The notes: generated by a model from the sequence alone, not told the origin. A stretch of 64,000 nucleotides of DNA from Paradevosia sp036499825 (GCA_036499825.1 DASYCZ010000062.1:266158-330157), one strand, 5' to 3'. Shown: positions 17,330-25,670, numbered from the stretch's first letter. Numbers and translations: made by a program.

Positions 17330-17825
17330 CGCACCAGAATGTGAGTGCGGCGACGAGGAAGACGCCTGAGAGGTAGTTTCTGGCGAGCTTATCGTATCTG
17401 GTGGCGATGCGTCGCCAGTCCTTGAGCCTGCACCAGAGGCGTTCGACGAGGTTGCGGGTGCGATAGGCTTCGTGGTCATAAGGTATGAGAAGCTTGCGGC
17501 TGCGATTTGGTGGGATGACGACCTCGGCACCTTGTGCCTGGATGGCAGCGCGGATGGCGTTGCTGTCATAGCCTTTGTCGGCGATCAAGCGGGTGAAGCG
17601 GCCGTTCGCGGCTTCGATCAGCGCAGGCGCGATGGTCATGTCGGAGAGGTTGCCGGGCGAAAGCATCAGGACGCGCGGGCGCCCGGCGGTATCGGTCAGT
17701 CCGTGGAGCTTGCTGGTACGCCCGCCGCGCGAGGTGCCGATGGCTTGTTCGAAGGCCCCCCTTTTGCGCCTGCTGCCGAGCGATGGACCTTGATGCTGGT
17801 TGAGTCGATCGCGACCGAGCCCCAC
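17322..17825 (-). CDS. IS5-family transposase, second frame (OrfB)
   Basis: Catalytic C-terminal half of the transposase. The region in use runs from about the slippery run at 17756 to 17322. It holds the second catalytic aspartate in LIADKGYDSNAIR and the glutamate in YRTRNLVERLWCRLK, which is an exact Y(2)R(3)E(6)K signature. The listed start at 17825 is only the open limit of the frame; translation probably enters by a -1 shift from OrfA, giving a fused protein of about 256 residues. Confidence 0.88.
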   Translation of the reverse strand: MGLGRDRLNQHQGPSLGSRRKRGAFEQAIGTSRGGRTSKLHGLTDTAGRPRVLMLSPGNLSDMTIAPALIEAANGRFTRLIADKGYDSNAIRAAIQAQGAEVVIPPNRSRKLLIPYDHEAYRTRNLVERLWCRLKDWRRIATRYDKLARNYLSGVFLVAALTFWCAN

Positions 17826-18091
17826 ACACCGCTATGCCCGGTCAGCGCCTCGAAGACCGCACACCACACCCCTTGTCCGCTCCAGCGATGGAAGCGGTTG
17901 TAGATCGTCGTGTACGGCCCATACTCCGGCGGACAGTCTCGCCAACGTGCCCCGATCTTCAGCATGTGCACGATGCCCGAGATCACCCGGCGATCATCGA
18001 CCCGATGCGCGCCCTTGCGTCCTCGCGGTAGCAACGGCTCGATCCGAGCCCACTCCGCATCGCTCAGCCACGTCAACTGCTGCTTCGCCAT
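17696..18091 (-). CDS. IS5-family transposase, first frame (OrfA)
   Basis: N-terminal 131-residue frame, DUF4096-like: LSDAEWARIEPLLPRGRKGAHRVDDRRVISGIVHMLKIGARWRDCP, the usual DNA-binding start of IS427-type transposases. It also includes the first catalytic aspartate (VAIDSTSIKVH). On the coding strand the run AAAAGGGGGG (17756-17765) is where a -1 shift would move ribosomes from AKGG into the OrfB frame (GAFEQ). Without the shift it ends after PASSTD. Confidence 0.9.
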   Translation of the reverse strand: MAKQQLTWLSDAEWARIEPLLPRGRKGAHRVDDRRVISGIVHMLKIGARWRDCPPEYGPYTTIYNRFHRWSGQGVWCAVFEALTGHSGVWGSVAIDSTSIKVHRSAAGAKGGPSNKPSAPRAAGVPASSTD

Positions 18092-18147
18092 CCAACGCCT
18101 CCGCTCCTCGCAGATACCTTGAATCAGCCACCAACCTCGCGCGCAAC

Positions 18148-18165
18148 CTTATTGAGTACAGACCC
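18148..18165 (-). repeat. Right terminal inverted repeat of the IS
   Basis: Read on the minus strand: GGGTCTGTACTCAATAAG. TA follows it on the plus strand. Confidence 0.88.
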
Positions 18166-18656
18166 TAAGCCTTCGACCAGAAATCGGCCTGCAACTGCGC
18201 CGCTTCCTCACCCAGCAACGGCCCCACGATCTCGGTCGGCCGTTGTCCGGCTGCGAACACGATGTGGCAGGGCAGGTCGAGCGTGGGGTTTTCCTCATGC
18301 GCGCCCGTCTGGGCCTTGAGGTCCTTTTCTGTCTGCCCGAACACCACCCGGCCGATGCCGGCCCAATAGATGGCGCCGGCGCACATCGCGCAGGGTTCGG
18401 CCGAGGTGTAGAGCGTGCATTGGCTCAGGAAGTCGAGATCGTAGGTCCGGGCCGCCCACGAAGCCAGCAGCCGCTCGGCATGCGCTGTCCGGTCGCCGCC
18501 TTCCGACGTATAGCCGTTGTGCTGTTCGCGCAGCACAGTGCCGTCCTTGTCCGCCAGAAGGCTTCCGAACGGATGGTCGCCGCCCTCGCGCGAGCGCCGC
18601 GCCACCGCAAAGCATTGGCGCAGCAGCGCCTCGTCATAAGCTCGTGGCGTGGACAT
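18165..18656 (-). CDS. Nucleoside deaminase (cytidine/guanine deaminase fold)
   Basis: A 163-residue zinc hydrolase. The zinc and proton-shuttle motif is H59-A60-E61, and the second zinc motif is P88-C-A-M-C92. Family members deaminate guanine, cytosine or tRNA adenosine. The genomic context gives no hint, and the long C-terminal part after residue 110 (LDLPCHIVFAAGQRPTEIVGPLLGEEAAQLQADFW) is more like free-nucleobase enzymes (GuaD-like) than TadA. The stop is formed with the last base of the IS; before insertion it would have been TAA. Confidence 0.87.
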   Translation of the reverse strand: MSTPRAYDEALLRQCFAVARRSREGGDHPFGSLLADKDGTVLREQHNGYTSEGGDRTAHAERLLASWAARTYDLDFLSQCTLYTSAEPCAMCAGAIYWAGIGRVVFGQTEKDLKAQTGAHEENPTLDLPCHIVFAAGQRPTEIVGPLLGEEAAQLQADFWSKA

Positions 18657-18691
18657 GAACCGGCCTCCTTGTGCCGGGCCAGTATGGGGCG

Positions 18692-19441
18692 CTAGTCGGT
18701 CAATTCAAGCGAATTGCTGCTCACGGCATAGCGCTGCAGCGTCTCGAGGAAGGTCATGCCCAACAGGCTCGTCTCCAGCGCTCCGTCCTCGGCGACATAG
18801 GCCCGCACATTGTGGCGCACGATGCCGCCAACCTCGATGGTGTCCAGCACCACGCTGGCGGCTTGTCCGGTGCCGTTCGCCGTCGAAACCGGGAGCGTGT
18901 AGGAGAGGTTCTCCGTATCGATCCCCGCCGCCTTGGCGTCCTCCGCTGTCAGCACCACGGCGCTGGCGCCCGTATCGAAGATCATCGTTATGCGCTTGCC
19001 GTCAATGGTGCCCTCCAGCTGGAAATGGCCGCCCATGCCGCGATGGAAGGTCGCTGTGCCCTTTTCGGTATCGATTACGGCGATCCCCGGCACCAGTTCG
19101 CCGAACACCCGTCCGCTCAGTCCCAGCAGCTCGTAGCGGAACGTATAACCCACGATAGCAACGGCGAAGATACCCACCCACAGCACGATGCCGGCGAACA
19201 GTTCGGAAAACTTCCGCCGCCGCGAGAACATCCCGCCGGCGATCACGATCAGGATGAGCAACAGCGGCACGATGCGGCCGGTCTGGTCTTGTGTCAGCCC
19301 GAACATGCTGCCGGCGTCGGCGCCGATCAACAGCGCCAGACCCACGGCGACCAGAAGGGCAATGCCTATGAACAACAATTGCGCCGAACCCCGATTGGCA
19401 AAACTACTCTCAGATAAAGGCAGGCAATGCGGCGAATTCAA
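18692..19441 (-). CDS. Membrane-anchored retropepsin-like aspartic protease (TIGR02281 type)
   Basis: A 249-residue protein with three hydrophobic helices (about 22-40, 57-70 and 82-100) and then a single pepsin-like lobe. The catalytic motif is D156-T-G in ITMIFDTGASAVVLT, followed by the second hydrophobic-hydrophobic-glycine element ETSLLGMTFL. Single-lobe proteins act as dimers. This type is common in alphaproteobacteria, and its substrates are mostly unknown. The start is uncertain: a TTG at 19441 is the only candidate that keeps the first helix. Confidence 0.82.
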   Translation of the reverse strand: MNSPHCLPLSESSFANRGSAQLLFIGIALLVAVGLALLIGADAGSMFGLTQDQTGRIVPLLLILIVIAGGMFSRRRKFSELFAGIVLWVGIFAVAIVGYTFRYELLGLSGRVFGELVPGIAVIDTEKGTATFHRGMGGHFQLEGTIDGKRITMIFDTGASAVVLTAEDAKAAGIDTENLSYTLPVSTANGTGQAASVVLDTIEVGGIVRHNVRAYVAEDGALETSLLGMTFLETLQRYAVSSNSLELTD

Positions 19442-19537
19442 GTAGCCTTGCGATCTTGGGCCGCCGACAGAGCGGTGGCAGCAAGCCGGTTCTTCATGGT
19501 AACCTGCTTCCAGAATGTTACTTCATCAGAGGTCGTC

Positions 19538-20212
19538 GTGTCCAAGCTCACACTCATCAGTTTTCCGACTTGCCCTTATGTGCAGCGCGCCATCATCGCG
19601 CTGAAGGAAAAGCAGGTCGATTTCGACGTCGTCTATATCGACCTCGCCAACAAGCCCGACTGGTTCCTCGCCATTTCGCCGCTCGGCAAGGTGCCGGTGC
19701 TCAAGGTCGAACGTCCGGGCCTGCCCGAGGCCATCGTTTTCGAGAGCGCAGTGATCCTCGAATATCTCGAGGAAACCGCGCCTGGCCGCAAGCTGCACCC
19801 GGCCGATCCGCTCGATCGCGCCCACCATCGCGGTTGGATGGAGTTCGGCTCGCAGGTCCTCGGCGACCTCTTCAAGTTCAATTCGGCCAAGAACGATGCG
19901 GATCTCGAAACGGCCCGCAAGGCACTCACGGCCAAGTTCACGCGCCTCGAGCAGACTATCGTCGGCCCGCTCTTCGCCGGCGAGGATTTCTGCTATGTCG
20001 ACGCTGTCTTCGCGCCGGCCTTCCGCCAGCTCGATGCGCTGGAGACGGTCGTCAAGACCGGCCTGCTCGCTACCATGCCGAAGGTTTCCGCCTGGCGCCA
20101 GGCTCTCGCCGCCCGCCCCAGCGTCAAGGCAGCGGCGCCCGCCGACTTCGCCGAGCTTTATCTCGCCCGGCTGCGCAAGAACGAAGCCGTCATTCTCAAG
20201 GCCGCCGCCTAA
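19538..20212 (+). CDS. Glutathione S-transferase family protein
   Basis: A 224-residue two-domain GST. The N-terminal thioredoxin-like domain has SFPTCPYVQRAIIALKEK with a cysteine at the active-site position (omega/beta-like), the cis-proline region GKVPVLK and the glutathione contact FESAVILEYLEE. Residues about 90-215 are the helical domain. It may act as a thiol transferase or glutathionyl-lyase rather than a classic conjugating enzyme. The GTG at 19538 follows AGAGG by five bases; an ATG at 19427 in frame has no ribosome site and overlaps the divergent protease gene. Confidence 0.88.
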   Translation: MSKLTLISFPTCPYVQRAIIALKEKQVDFDVVYIDLANKPDWFLAISPLGKVPVLKVERPGLPEAIVFESAVILEYLEETAPGRKLHPADPLDRAHHRGWMEFGSQVLGDLFKFNSAKNDADLETARKALTAKFTRLEQTIVGPLFAGEDFCYVDAVFAPAFRQLDALETVVKTGLLATMPKVSAWRQALAARPSVKAAAPADFAELYLARLRKNEAVILKAAA

Positions 20213-20241
20213 CGCGTTTTTGGAAACGAACTTGAAACGCT

Positions 20242-21081
20242 CTAGAGCAGCAGGAATGCCATCAGCACGGCGATCTCGATCAGCCCCATCAGGGCGCCGA
20301 TCAGATCGCCGGTCTGCCCGTTGAGCAGTCGCCGGCAGAGGCGCGTCCAGCCCCAGGCGACGATGGCCCCCAGCACCAATGCCAGGAGCACCGCCAGCAA
20401 CCCTGCCGCTGGGCCCGCGAGGATGAAAGCGATCACCGCGGCGAAGGCCATGCCGATGCCGAAGCTGTAGCCGCTGACGCGCCCGGCCGCCGCTGACGCG
20501 CCATCTATGCGTGCCGGCGGCAGCGCCACCGTCAGCCACAGCCCGCCCGAGCGCGCCAGCACGGTCGCCGCCAGCCACAGCGCCGCCCCCTTCAGGGGAT
20601 GGATCTCGACCAGCGCCGCCAGGGCGCTGACACGCAACAGCAGCAACAGGCACAATGCCGCCACCCCATAGGTGCCGTGCCGGCTGTCCTTCAGAATTTC
20701 GAGCCGGCGCGCCGGTGTCGTGCCGCCGAACAGCCCGTCGGCCGCATCGGCCAGGCCGTCTTCGCTCATGCCGCCGCACACCAGGATCATGGCGCCCGTC
20801 GCCAGCGCCGACGCGAACAGCGGCGGCAGGCCGAGCCCGCCGAACAGGGCCAGCGCCAGTACCGGTCCGATGCCGATCACGAGGCTTGCAAACGGCAGCG
20901 CCCGCGCGATCCGCGAGAGCTGTGGCCGCTCGTGTGGCCGGTCGCCGGTGGGCAGGCGCGAAAAGAACCGCACCGCCATCACCAGGTCGTCGACCAGATG
21001 AAAATCATCCCGCGGCGGCGCGTTGTCGTTCGACTTCAACGGCTTTTTCTCGTCCTCGGCATTGGGAGGCGGCACGTCCAA
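20242..21081 (-). CDS. cobS: Adenosylcobinamide-GDP ribazoletransferase
   Basis: A 279-residue integral membrane enzyme that joins adenosylcobinamide-GDP to alpha-ribazole, the last major step of cobalamin assembly. Seen: AVRFFSRLPTG near the N-terminus, the metal-binding EDGLADAADGLFGG and the following DSRHGTYG. The frame runs open to 21459 but most of that is antisense to cobT. The TTG at 21081 lies seven bases after GGAAGGA and is the best start; residues 1-35 are then a polar leader. Divergent from cobT, so the two lower-ligand steps share one control region. Confidence 0.92.
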   Translation of the reverse strand: MDVPPPNAEDEKKPLKSNDNAPPRDDFHLVDDLVMAVRFFSRLPTGDRPHERPQLSRIARALPFASLVIGIGPVLALALFGGLGLPPLFASALATGAMILVCGGMSEDGLADAADGLFGGTTPARRLEILKDSRHGTYGVAALCLLLLLRVSALAALVEIHPLKGAALWLAATVLARSGGLWLTVALPPARIDGASAAAGRVSGYSFGIGMAFAAVIAFILAGPAAGLLAVLLALVLGAIVAWGWTRLCRRLLNGQTGDLIGALMGLIEIAVLMAFLLL

Positions 21082-21237
21082 TAGCAGATCCTTCCAGCGA
21101 CTCGCTGTCGGCGACCATGCCACCGCAGTCCAGCGACGGCAATTTTGCCCGATCACACTTTCCCGCAAAGGGGCTTGGGCCTTATCGCCGAGTGGTGCAA
21201 GAAGGTGGCGTCTTCGAGTCTTACCCCCGGACCCACC

Positions 21238-22254
21238 ATGCCCGCTCCCGCCTATGCCGATATCATCGAGCTCCTGACCATTGCGCCGGATGGCGACGAA
21301 GCGGCCGTGGAGACCGTGCGGACACGCGATGCCACTCTCACCAAGCCACGCGGCTCTCTCGGCCGCATGGAAGCGCTGGTGGAATTCCTGGCGCGCTGGC
21401 AGGGCAAGGGGCGTCCGACTCTCGACAATCCGATGGTCGCCATCTTCGCAGCCAATCACGGCGTCACCGATCAGGGCGTCTCAGCCTTCCCGCGCGAGGT
21501 GACGGCGCAGATGGTCGCCAACTTCACCAATGGCGGCGCCGCCATCTCCCAGATATGCGCGCTGCACGAATTGAACCTGCGCGTTTTCGAATTGGCGCTG
21601 GAACTGCCGACCGGCGACATCACGCGCGAGCCGGCCATGGATGATCGCATGTGCGCCGCCACTATCGCCTATGGCATGGAAGCCATTGCGGGCAAACCGG
21701 ACCTGCTGTGCATCGGCGAAATGGGCATCGGCAACACCACGGTTGCGGCAGCCATCTATGCGGCGCTCTATGGCGGCACCGGTGCCGATTGGGTCGGTCG
21801 CGGCACCGGCGTCGATGACGCCGGCCTTACCCGCAAGGCCGCCGCTGTCGATGCCGCCATTGCCTTCCACGGCGCCGCGCTCGATCATCCGCTGGCTATC
21901 CTTGCCCGGCTCGGTGGACGAGAGATTGCCGCTATGCTCGGGGCCATCATTGCCACCAGGCAACAGAAAGTGCCCGTCATCGTCGACGGTTTCGTCGCCA
22001 CCGCCGCCGCGGCCATCGCTTATGCCGTCAACCCCGAAGCGATCGATCACTGCCTCTTCGCGCATGTGTCGGCCGAGAGCGCCCATGGCAGGGTGCTGGA
22101 AGCTTTGGGGCAGCAGCCGCTACTCGATCTCGGCATGCGCCTTGGCGAAGGCAGCGGCGCCGCGCTGGCGGCCGTGCTCGCCAAGACCGCCCTGCACCTT
22201 CACAACAATATGGCGACCTTCGAGGAAGCCGCGGTCAGCAACCGCGCCAATTAG
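21238..22254 (+). CDS. cobT: Nicotinate-nucleotide--dimethylbenzimidazole phosphoribosyltransferase
   Basis: A 338-residue enzyme that makes alpha-ribazole phosphate for the lower ligand of cobalamin. Motifs: TKPRGSLGRMEALVEFLARWQGK, FAANHGVTDQGVSAFPREVTAQMV, GEMGIGNTTVAAAIYAAL and the catalytic glutamate region HVSAESAHGR. The start is the ATG at 21238; the frame is open to 21145 without support. The stop overlaps the convergent histidine kinase gene by four bases. I found no cobalamin-riboswitch B12 box in the 156-bp cobS/cobT gap. Confidence 0.94.
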   Translation: MPAPAYADIIELLTIAPDGDEAAVETVRTRDATLTKPRGSLGRMEALVEFLARWQGKGRPTLDNPMVAIFAANHGVTDQGVSAFPREVTAQMVANFTNGGAAISQICALHELNLRVFELALELPTGDITREPAMDDRMCAATIAYGMEAIAGKPDLLCIGEMGIGNTTVAAAIYAALYGGTGADWVGRGTGVDDAGLTRKAAAVDAAIAFHGAALDHPLAILARLGGREIAAMLGAIIATRQQKVPVIVDGFVATAAAAIAYAVNPEAIDHCLFAHVSAESAHGRVLEALGQQPLLDLGMRLGEGSGAALAAVLAKTALHLHNNMATFEEAAVSNRAN

Positions 22255-23780
22255 CCGGCTTCGGAGTAGATCTCGAGGCGGCTCTTCTTTTCCACCACCG
22301 GCGCCAGCGCATCCATGACGCGGGCGCGGGGGAAGGTGGCGATCACCTCGGTGCCGAAGCGCAGTTTCGAGAACAGGTCGAACCGGCCCTGGTGAAGCTC
22401 CATGATCTTCTGCACGATGGGCAAGCCGAGGCCGGCGCCTTGTTCGGCTGTCTTTTGTGCCAGCGAGCCCTGACCGAACGAGGAGAGCACCGTCTCGATT
22501 TCCTCTTCGGGGATGCCGGGGCCATTGTCGCGCACCGAGACCATCTGGCCGCCATCGGCGCTGCGCGTCACCACCAGCACCACCTTGCCCGCTTGCGGCG
22601 TGAATTTCACTGCGTTGGACAAGAGGTTCAATACGACCTGGCGCACGGCGCGCTCATCTCCCCAGAGCTTGGGCAAATTTTCGGCGAAGCTGAACGTCAG
22701 CTCGATATTTTTGGCCTTGGCGCGGATTTCGATCATGCGGCGGCAGTCGTCGGCGATATCGACCAGCGAGACCGCCTCCTCGTTCAGCTCATACTTGCCC
22801 GCCTCGATGCGGCTGAGGTCCAAGAGCTCGTTGATGAGGTTCAGCAGGTGCTGGCCGCTGGCATGGATGTCTCCCGCATATTCCTTGTACTGCGGGATCA
22901 CGTGCGGCCCCAGCAGCTCGGATTTCAGCACTTCCGAAAACCCGATGATGGCGTTGAGCGGCGTCCGCAGCTCGTGGCTCATCGTGGCGAGGAACTGCGA
23001 CTTGGCGACATTGGCCTGCTCGGCATGGCGCCGGGCTTCTTCCGACATCTCCCGGGCTTCCTCGAGTTCGGTGATCAGCGCATCCTTTTCGGCCTGATGC
23101 GCGACGGTTTCGAGTTCCGAGGCGTGCAGCTGGCGCGCCAGGTATACGAAGAAAATTTCGCCGCCCGCCGCCACTGCCGCCAGCGCATAGTTCAGCGTCC
23201 CGCCGAGCCACAAGAGGTTGATGCTGACCGTCAGCGTCGCGGGCAGGGTGCTCATCAGCGTGGCGCTGGGCAGGGTGCGGGTCGAAACCGCATTGCTCGC
23301 CGCGCCCACCAGCACCATGGCGAACATCGCCACGGCCAGGTTCTGTCCGCCGCCGGTCAGGGTGAAAAGGCCCAGCAGGGCCCAGGCGATGCCGTAGACC
23401 GTCTCGGCGGCCACAAAGCTTGTCGTCCAGCGTTGCGCGTCGAACTTGTCCCGGCTCACCGAACGGAAGCGCCGGCAGATCAGCACCACGCCAAAATTGG
23501 CGGCGATCACCACGACCGCCCAGGCGGCCGCCACATAGGCCGGCACGAAAAGGCTCGAAAACAGCGCCAGGATGACCAGCAGCACCGGCATGGCCAGCGC
23601 TCCGGAAATGCGGGAGCCCGCATAGTCCGCCAGAAGCTCGAAATCGTAGGAGGAAAGCGTGCCCGAACTCGAGGTCAGGCGCTGTCTGGCGTCAGACACC
23701 GTCTTTTGAGCCGTGCGTCTCGGCTCACGGCCCATCCGCGACCGGACGTCGGTCTCGATTATCGCCGGTTCGGACGACAT
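22251..23780 (-). CDS. Membrane sensor histidine kinase (PleC/DivJ/PdhS-like)
   Basis: A 509-residue kinase. Residues about 60-220 hold around six hydrophobic helices with no periplasmic sensor domain. A coiled coil (about 225-260) follows, then a HisKA domain with the phospho-acceptor H269 in TMSHELRTPLNAIIGFSEVL. The ATPase domain carries the N box NLLSNAVKFT, G1 DNGPGIP and G2 GAGLGLPI. The H-box with a GFSEVLKSELLGP tail is typical of alphaproteobacterial cell-cycle kinases acting on DivK/PleD-type regulators; this link is inference. No response regulator gene lies beside it. Confidence 0.88.
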   Translation of the reverse strand: MSSEPAIIETDVRSRMGREPRRTAQKTVSDARQRLTSSSGTLSSYDFELLADYAGSRISGALAMPVLLVILALFSSLFVPAYVAAAWAVVVIAANFGVVLICRRFRSVSRDKFDAQRWTTSFVAAETVYGIAWALLGLFTLTGGGQNLAVAMFAMVLVGAASNAVSTRTLPSATLMSTLPATLTVSINLLWLGGTLNYALAAVAAGGEIFFVYLARQLHASELETVAHQAEKDALITELEEAREMSEEARRHAEQANVAKSQFLATMSHELRTPLNAIIGFSEVLKSELLGPHVIPQYKEYAGDIHASGQHLLNLINELLDLSRIEAGKYELNEEAVSLVDIADDCRRMIEIRAKAKNIELTFSFAENLPKLWGDERAVRQVVLNLLSNAVKFTPQAGKVVLVVTRSADGGQMVSVRDNGPGIPEEEIETVLSSFGQGSLAQKTAEQGAGLGLPIVQKIMELHQGRFDLFSKLRFGTEVIATFPRARVMDALAPVVEKKSRLEIYSEAG

Positions 23781-23824
23781 TTTACGCTTACTCGTTACTG
23801 ACTGCTGCGAAGATGGAACGCTTT

Positions 23825-23848
23825 CGCTACGCTATCGGGAACGTAGCG
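23825..23848. repeat. Inverted repeat in the kinase/nuclease divergent gap
   Basis: CGCTACG / CGTAGCG with a ten-base spacer, 12 bases before the nuclease start. It could be an operator or a leader hairpin. Confidence 0.4.
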
Positions 23849-23860
23849 CTGTCGTAGTTA

Positions 23861-24442
23861 ATGGCTGGTGAAACCGTGCCCTTGCGGGGTCGATCAAATA
23901 CTAGGCTTTCCAGCCTGCTGAGCCTTGTCGCGCTGATGGCGTTCTTCGGCGCCGTGGCCTGGCTCGCGGTGCAGCTCGAACCCGCGAGCCTCGATGTCTC
24001 AGGGGCCGCGCACGTTGCCGATGGCGATACCCTCACTATCGGCAAGAGCCGGGTACGTCTCCTTGGTATCGATGCCCCCGAATATGACCAGATCTGCCAG
24101 GATGCATCGGGGCACGATTGGGCCTGCGGGACTGCGGCTCGGGACTTGTTGCGGCAAATGATCGGCAAATCCGCGGTCACCTGCGATCCCGAAGGCCACG
24201 ATCAGTATGGCCGCGTATTGGCGCGCTGCGCGGCAAACAAGCGCGATCTCGGTGGGGCCATGATCGATGCCGGCCTGGCCATTTCCTACGACGACTATAA
24301 GCTGCGTGAAACTGCCGCCAGATTAGCGCGAAAAGGACTTTGGGCGGGCCATTTCGATACGCCGCGCACCTGGCGTGACAGCAACGGCCATCCGGATGAA
24401 GGCTTTGACTTTTGGGCGTGGGCCGCCAGCCTGTTTGGCTGA
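23861..24442 (+). CDS. Thermonuclease (SNase)-like protein, membrane-anchored or secreted
   Basis: A 193-residue staphylococcal-nuclease-fold protein. One hydrophobic segment (about 16-38) is a signal peptide or anchor, and the nuclease core covers about 48-165. The catalytic pattern is kept: DGDTL, VRLLGIDAPE (arginine and glutamate) and DQYGRVLARC (second arginine). It probably cuts DNA or RNA outside the cytoplasm in a calcium-dependent way. Two cysteines near QICQDASGHDWACG may form a disulfide. Start ATG; divergent from the kinase. Confidence 0.88.
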   Translation: MAGETVPLRGRSNTRLSSLLSLVALMAFFGAVAWLAVQLEPASLDVSGAAHVADGDTLTIGKSRVRLLGIDAPEYDQICQDASGHDWACGTAARDLLRQMIGKSAVTCDPEGHDQYGRVLARCAANKRDLGGAMIDAGLAISYDDYKLRETAARLARKGLWAGHFDTPRTWRDSNGHPDEGFDFWAWAASLFG

Positions 24443-24493
24443 TTGACATTTGGAAGAATATTGCGTTGAATTCGCCTCTGCGCAGGGGATGCG

Positions 24494-24507
24494 CTAATTT
24501 ACATTAG
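24494..24507. promoter_or_regulatory. Operator-like palindrome upstream of lrp
   Basis: CTAAT-TTAC-ATTAG, 42 bp before the Lrp gene. A TTGACA at 24443-24448 with TTGAAT 17 bases on (24466-24471) is a possible promoter. Lrp-family genes are often self-repressed, so this could be its own site. Confidence 0.5.
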
Positions 24508-24548
24508 AATTATCCCAGTTTGCGCAATCTGATTTCTCGGGGGGCTCG

Positions 24549-25028
24549 ATGGCGCTGGATAAGATCGATCGCAAGATTCTGACGCTTCTGCAAAAGGATG
24601 CGACGATGCCGGTGGCCGAGATCGGCCGCAAGGTCGGCCTGTCGACCACGCCATGCTGGCGCCGCATCCAGAAGATGGAAGAAGACGGCGTCATCAGGCG
24701 CCGCGTCGCGGTGCTCGATCCGGTCAAGGTCAATGCCGGTGTCACCGTCTTCGTGGCCGTCAAAACCAGCGAACACAACGAGGCCTGGCTGCGCAAGTTC
24801 GCTGCCGTCGTCGAGGATTTTCCGGAGGTCGTCGAATTCTACCGCATGAGCGGTGACGTCGATTACCTCCTGCGCGTCGTCGTCCCCGACATCGGCGCCT
24901 ACGACACCTTTTACAAGAAGCTGATCGGCAAGATCGCGCTCAGCGACGTCAGTTCGTCGTTCGCCATGGAGCAGATCAAATACACCACCGCACTCCCCCT
25001 GGAATTCGCGCTGGTCAGCGACGAGTAG
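24549..25028 (+). CDS. Lrp/AsnC-family transcriptional regulator
   Basis: A 159-residue regulator. The N-terminal helix-turn-helix reads DKIDRKILTLLQKDATMPVAEIGRKVGLSTTPCWRRIQKMEEDGVI. The C-terminal RAM/AsnC ligand domain has VVEFYRMSGDVDYLLRVVVPDIGAYDTFYKKL, with the GDVDYLL signature. It forms dimers and larger rings and senses amino acids. The strong Lrp-type (not AsnC) GDxDYLL region suggests a broad or leucine-like effector, but the target genes are unknown. Confidence 0.92.
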   Translation: MALDKIDRKILTLLQKDATMPVAEIGRKVGLSTTPCWRRIQKMEEDGVIRRRVAVLDPVKVNAGVTVFVAVKTSEHNEAWLRKFAAVVEDFPEVVEFYRMSGDVDYLLRVVVPDIGAYDTFYKKLIGKIALSDVSSSFAMEQIKYTTALPLEFALVSDE

Positions 25029-25046
25029 GGGAGGACCCGGCGCCCT

Positions 25047-25670
25047 TTACAGGTCGCCGGGGATTTGTGCCTTGTCGGGCAGCACGACCGGCGGCATCGG
25101 TGAGAAGTTGAGGCTTGGACTTCCCAGGCCAACCGCCACCATGCCTGCCGTCGAATTGTTCTGCCCGTTTGTATTCGTCTTGTTGGCGCCGCCAACGCTC
25201 TTGTCGCCGGCCATCGGCGTGCCGAGGGCCTGATCGCCGCCGCTCTGACCCTTGGTGTCGGCGGTCTGGCCCAGCACTTCCTGGCCTTCGTCCAACTGGT
25301 CCTGGCCACGTGACACTTCGTTGGCCACGTCTTCCGTATAGGGCAGGATATAGCTACGCGGCTCGGTGATCGGCAGTTGATGGTCATCGACCTCCTGCAG
25401 CCACAGATAGACATGCCCCGGCTCGTTGTTGGCGCGGTTCGGCTCGACGATGTGGGTGTGGAGGAGGCTGAAGCGCGCCGGCACTGCATCATGCGCCGGC
25501 CAGCCCAACAGGCCGGAGATAGCGAAATACGAAAACACACACGCGGCCGCCGTCACGATGATGGCGCCCGCCTTGATCCACCACTTCCACAGCGAAAACA
25601 CGTTGAGGCTGATGAGCAGCAGGGCCAGAAGCGCGTAGACCGCGATGGTTGTAATAAGCGCCGGGGTCAT
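25047..25670 (-). CDS. Two-TM protein of unknown function, third gene of the channel operon
   Basis: A 207-residue protein I do not recognise. Two hydrophobic helices (about 4-25 and 32-57) are followed by about 150 polar residues. Within these, FSLLHTHIVEPNRANNEPGHVYLWLQEVDDHQLPITEPRSYILPYTEDVANEVSRGQDQLDEGQEV looks folded. The rest is low-complexity (KTNTNGQNNSTAG) and ends in a proline-rich stretch. The start overlaps the stop of the TolR-like gene (4 bases), so it is translationally linked to it and to the channel gene, and is probably a third subunit on the periplasmic side. Confidence 0.75.
   Translation of the reverse strand: MTPALITTIAVYALLALLLISLNVFSLWKWWIKAGAIIVTAAACVFSYFAISGLLGWPAHDAVPARFSLLHTHIVEPNRANNEPGHVYLWLQEVDDHQLPITEPRSYILPYTEDVANEVSRGQDQLDEGQEVLGQTADTKGQSGGDQALGTPMAGDKSVGGANKTNTNGQNNSTAGMVAVGLGSPSLNFSPMPPVVLPDKAQIPGDL

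Larger units (their letters stand above)
17312..18165 (-). mobile_element. Insertion sequence, IS5 family (IS427-type), 854 bp, apparently intact
   Basis: Bounded by 18-bp imperfect terminal inverted repeats (15 of 18 match) and flanked by a TA target duplication at 17310-17311 and 18166-18167. It carries two overlapping transposase frames read from the minus strand. Outside the repeats, the flanks rejoin as ...GGCTTAAGCC.... The dusA and deaminase stop codons use the outermost G of each end, so neither protein is changed. Confidence 0.92.

Noticed and set aside
18657..18691. Possible attachment site next to the IS and deaminase
   Set aside because: No integrase or repeated end; the only mobile unit is the IS, with its own ends.
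21082..21237. Possible cobalamin riboswitch between cobS and cobT
   Set aside because: GAGTCTTACCCCCGGACC resembles part of a B12 box, but the full box and GCCACTG element are not there.
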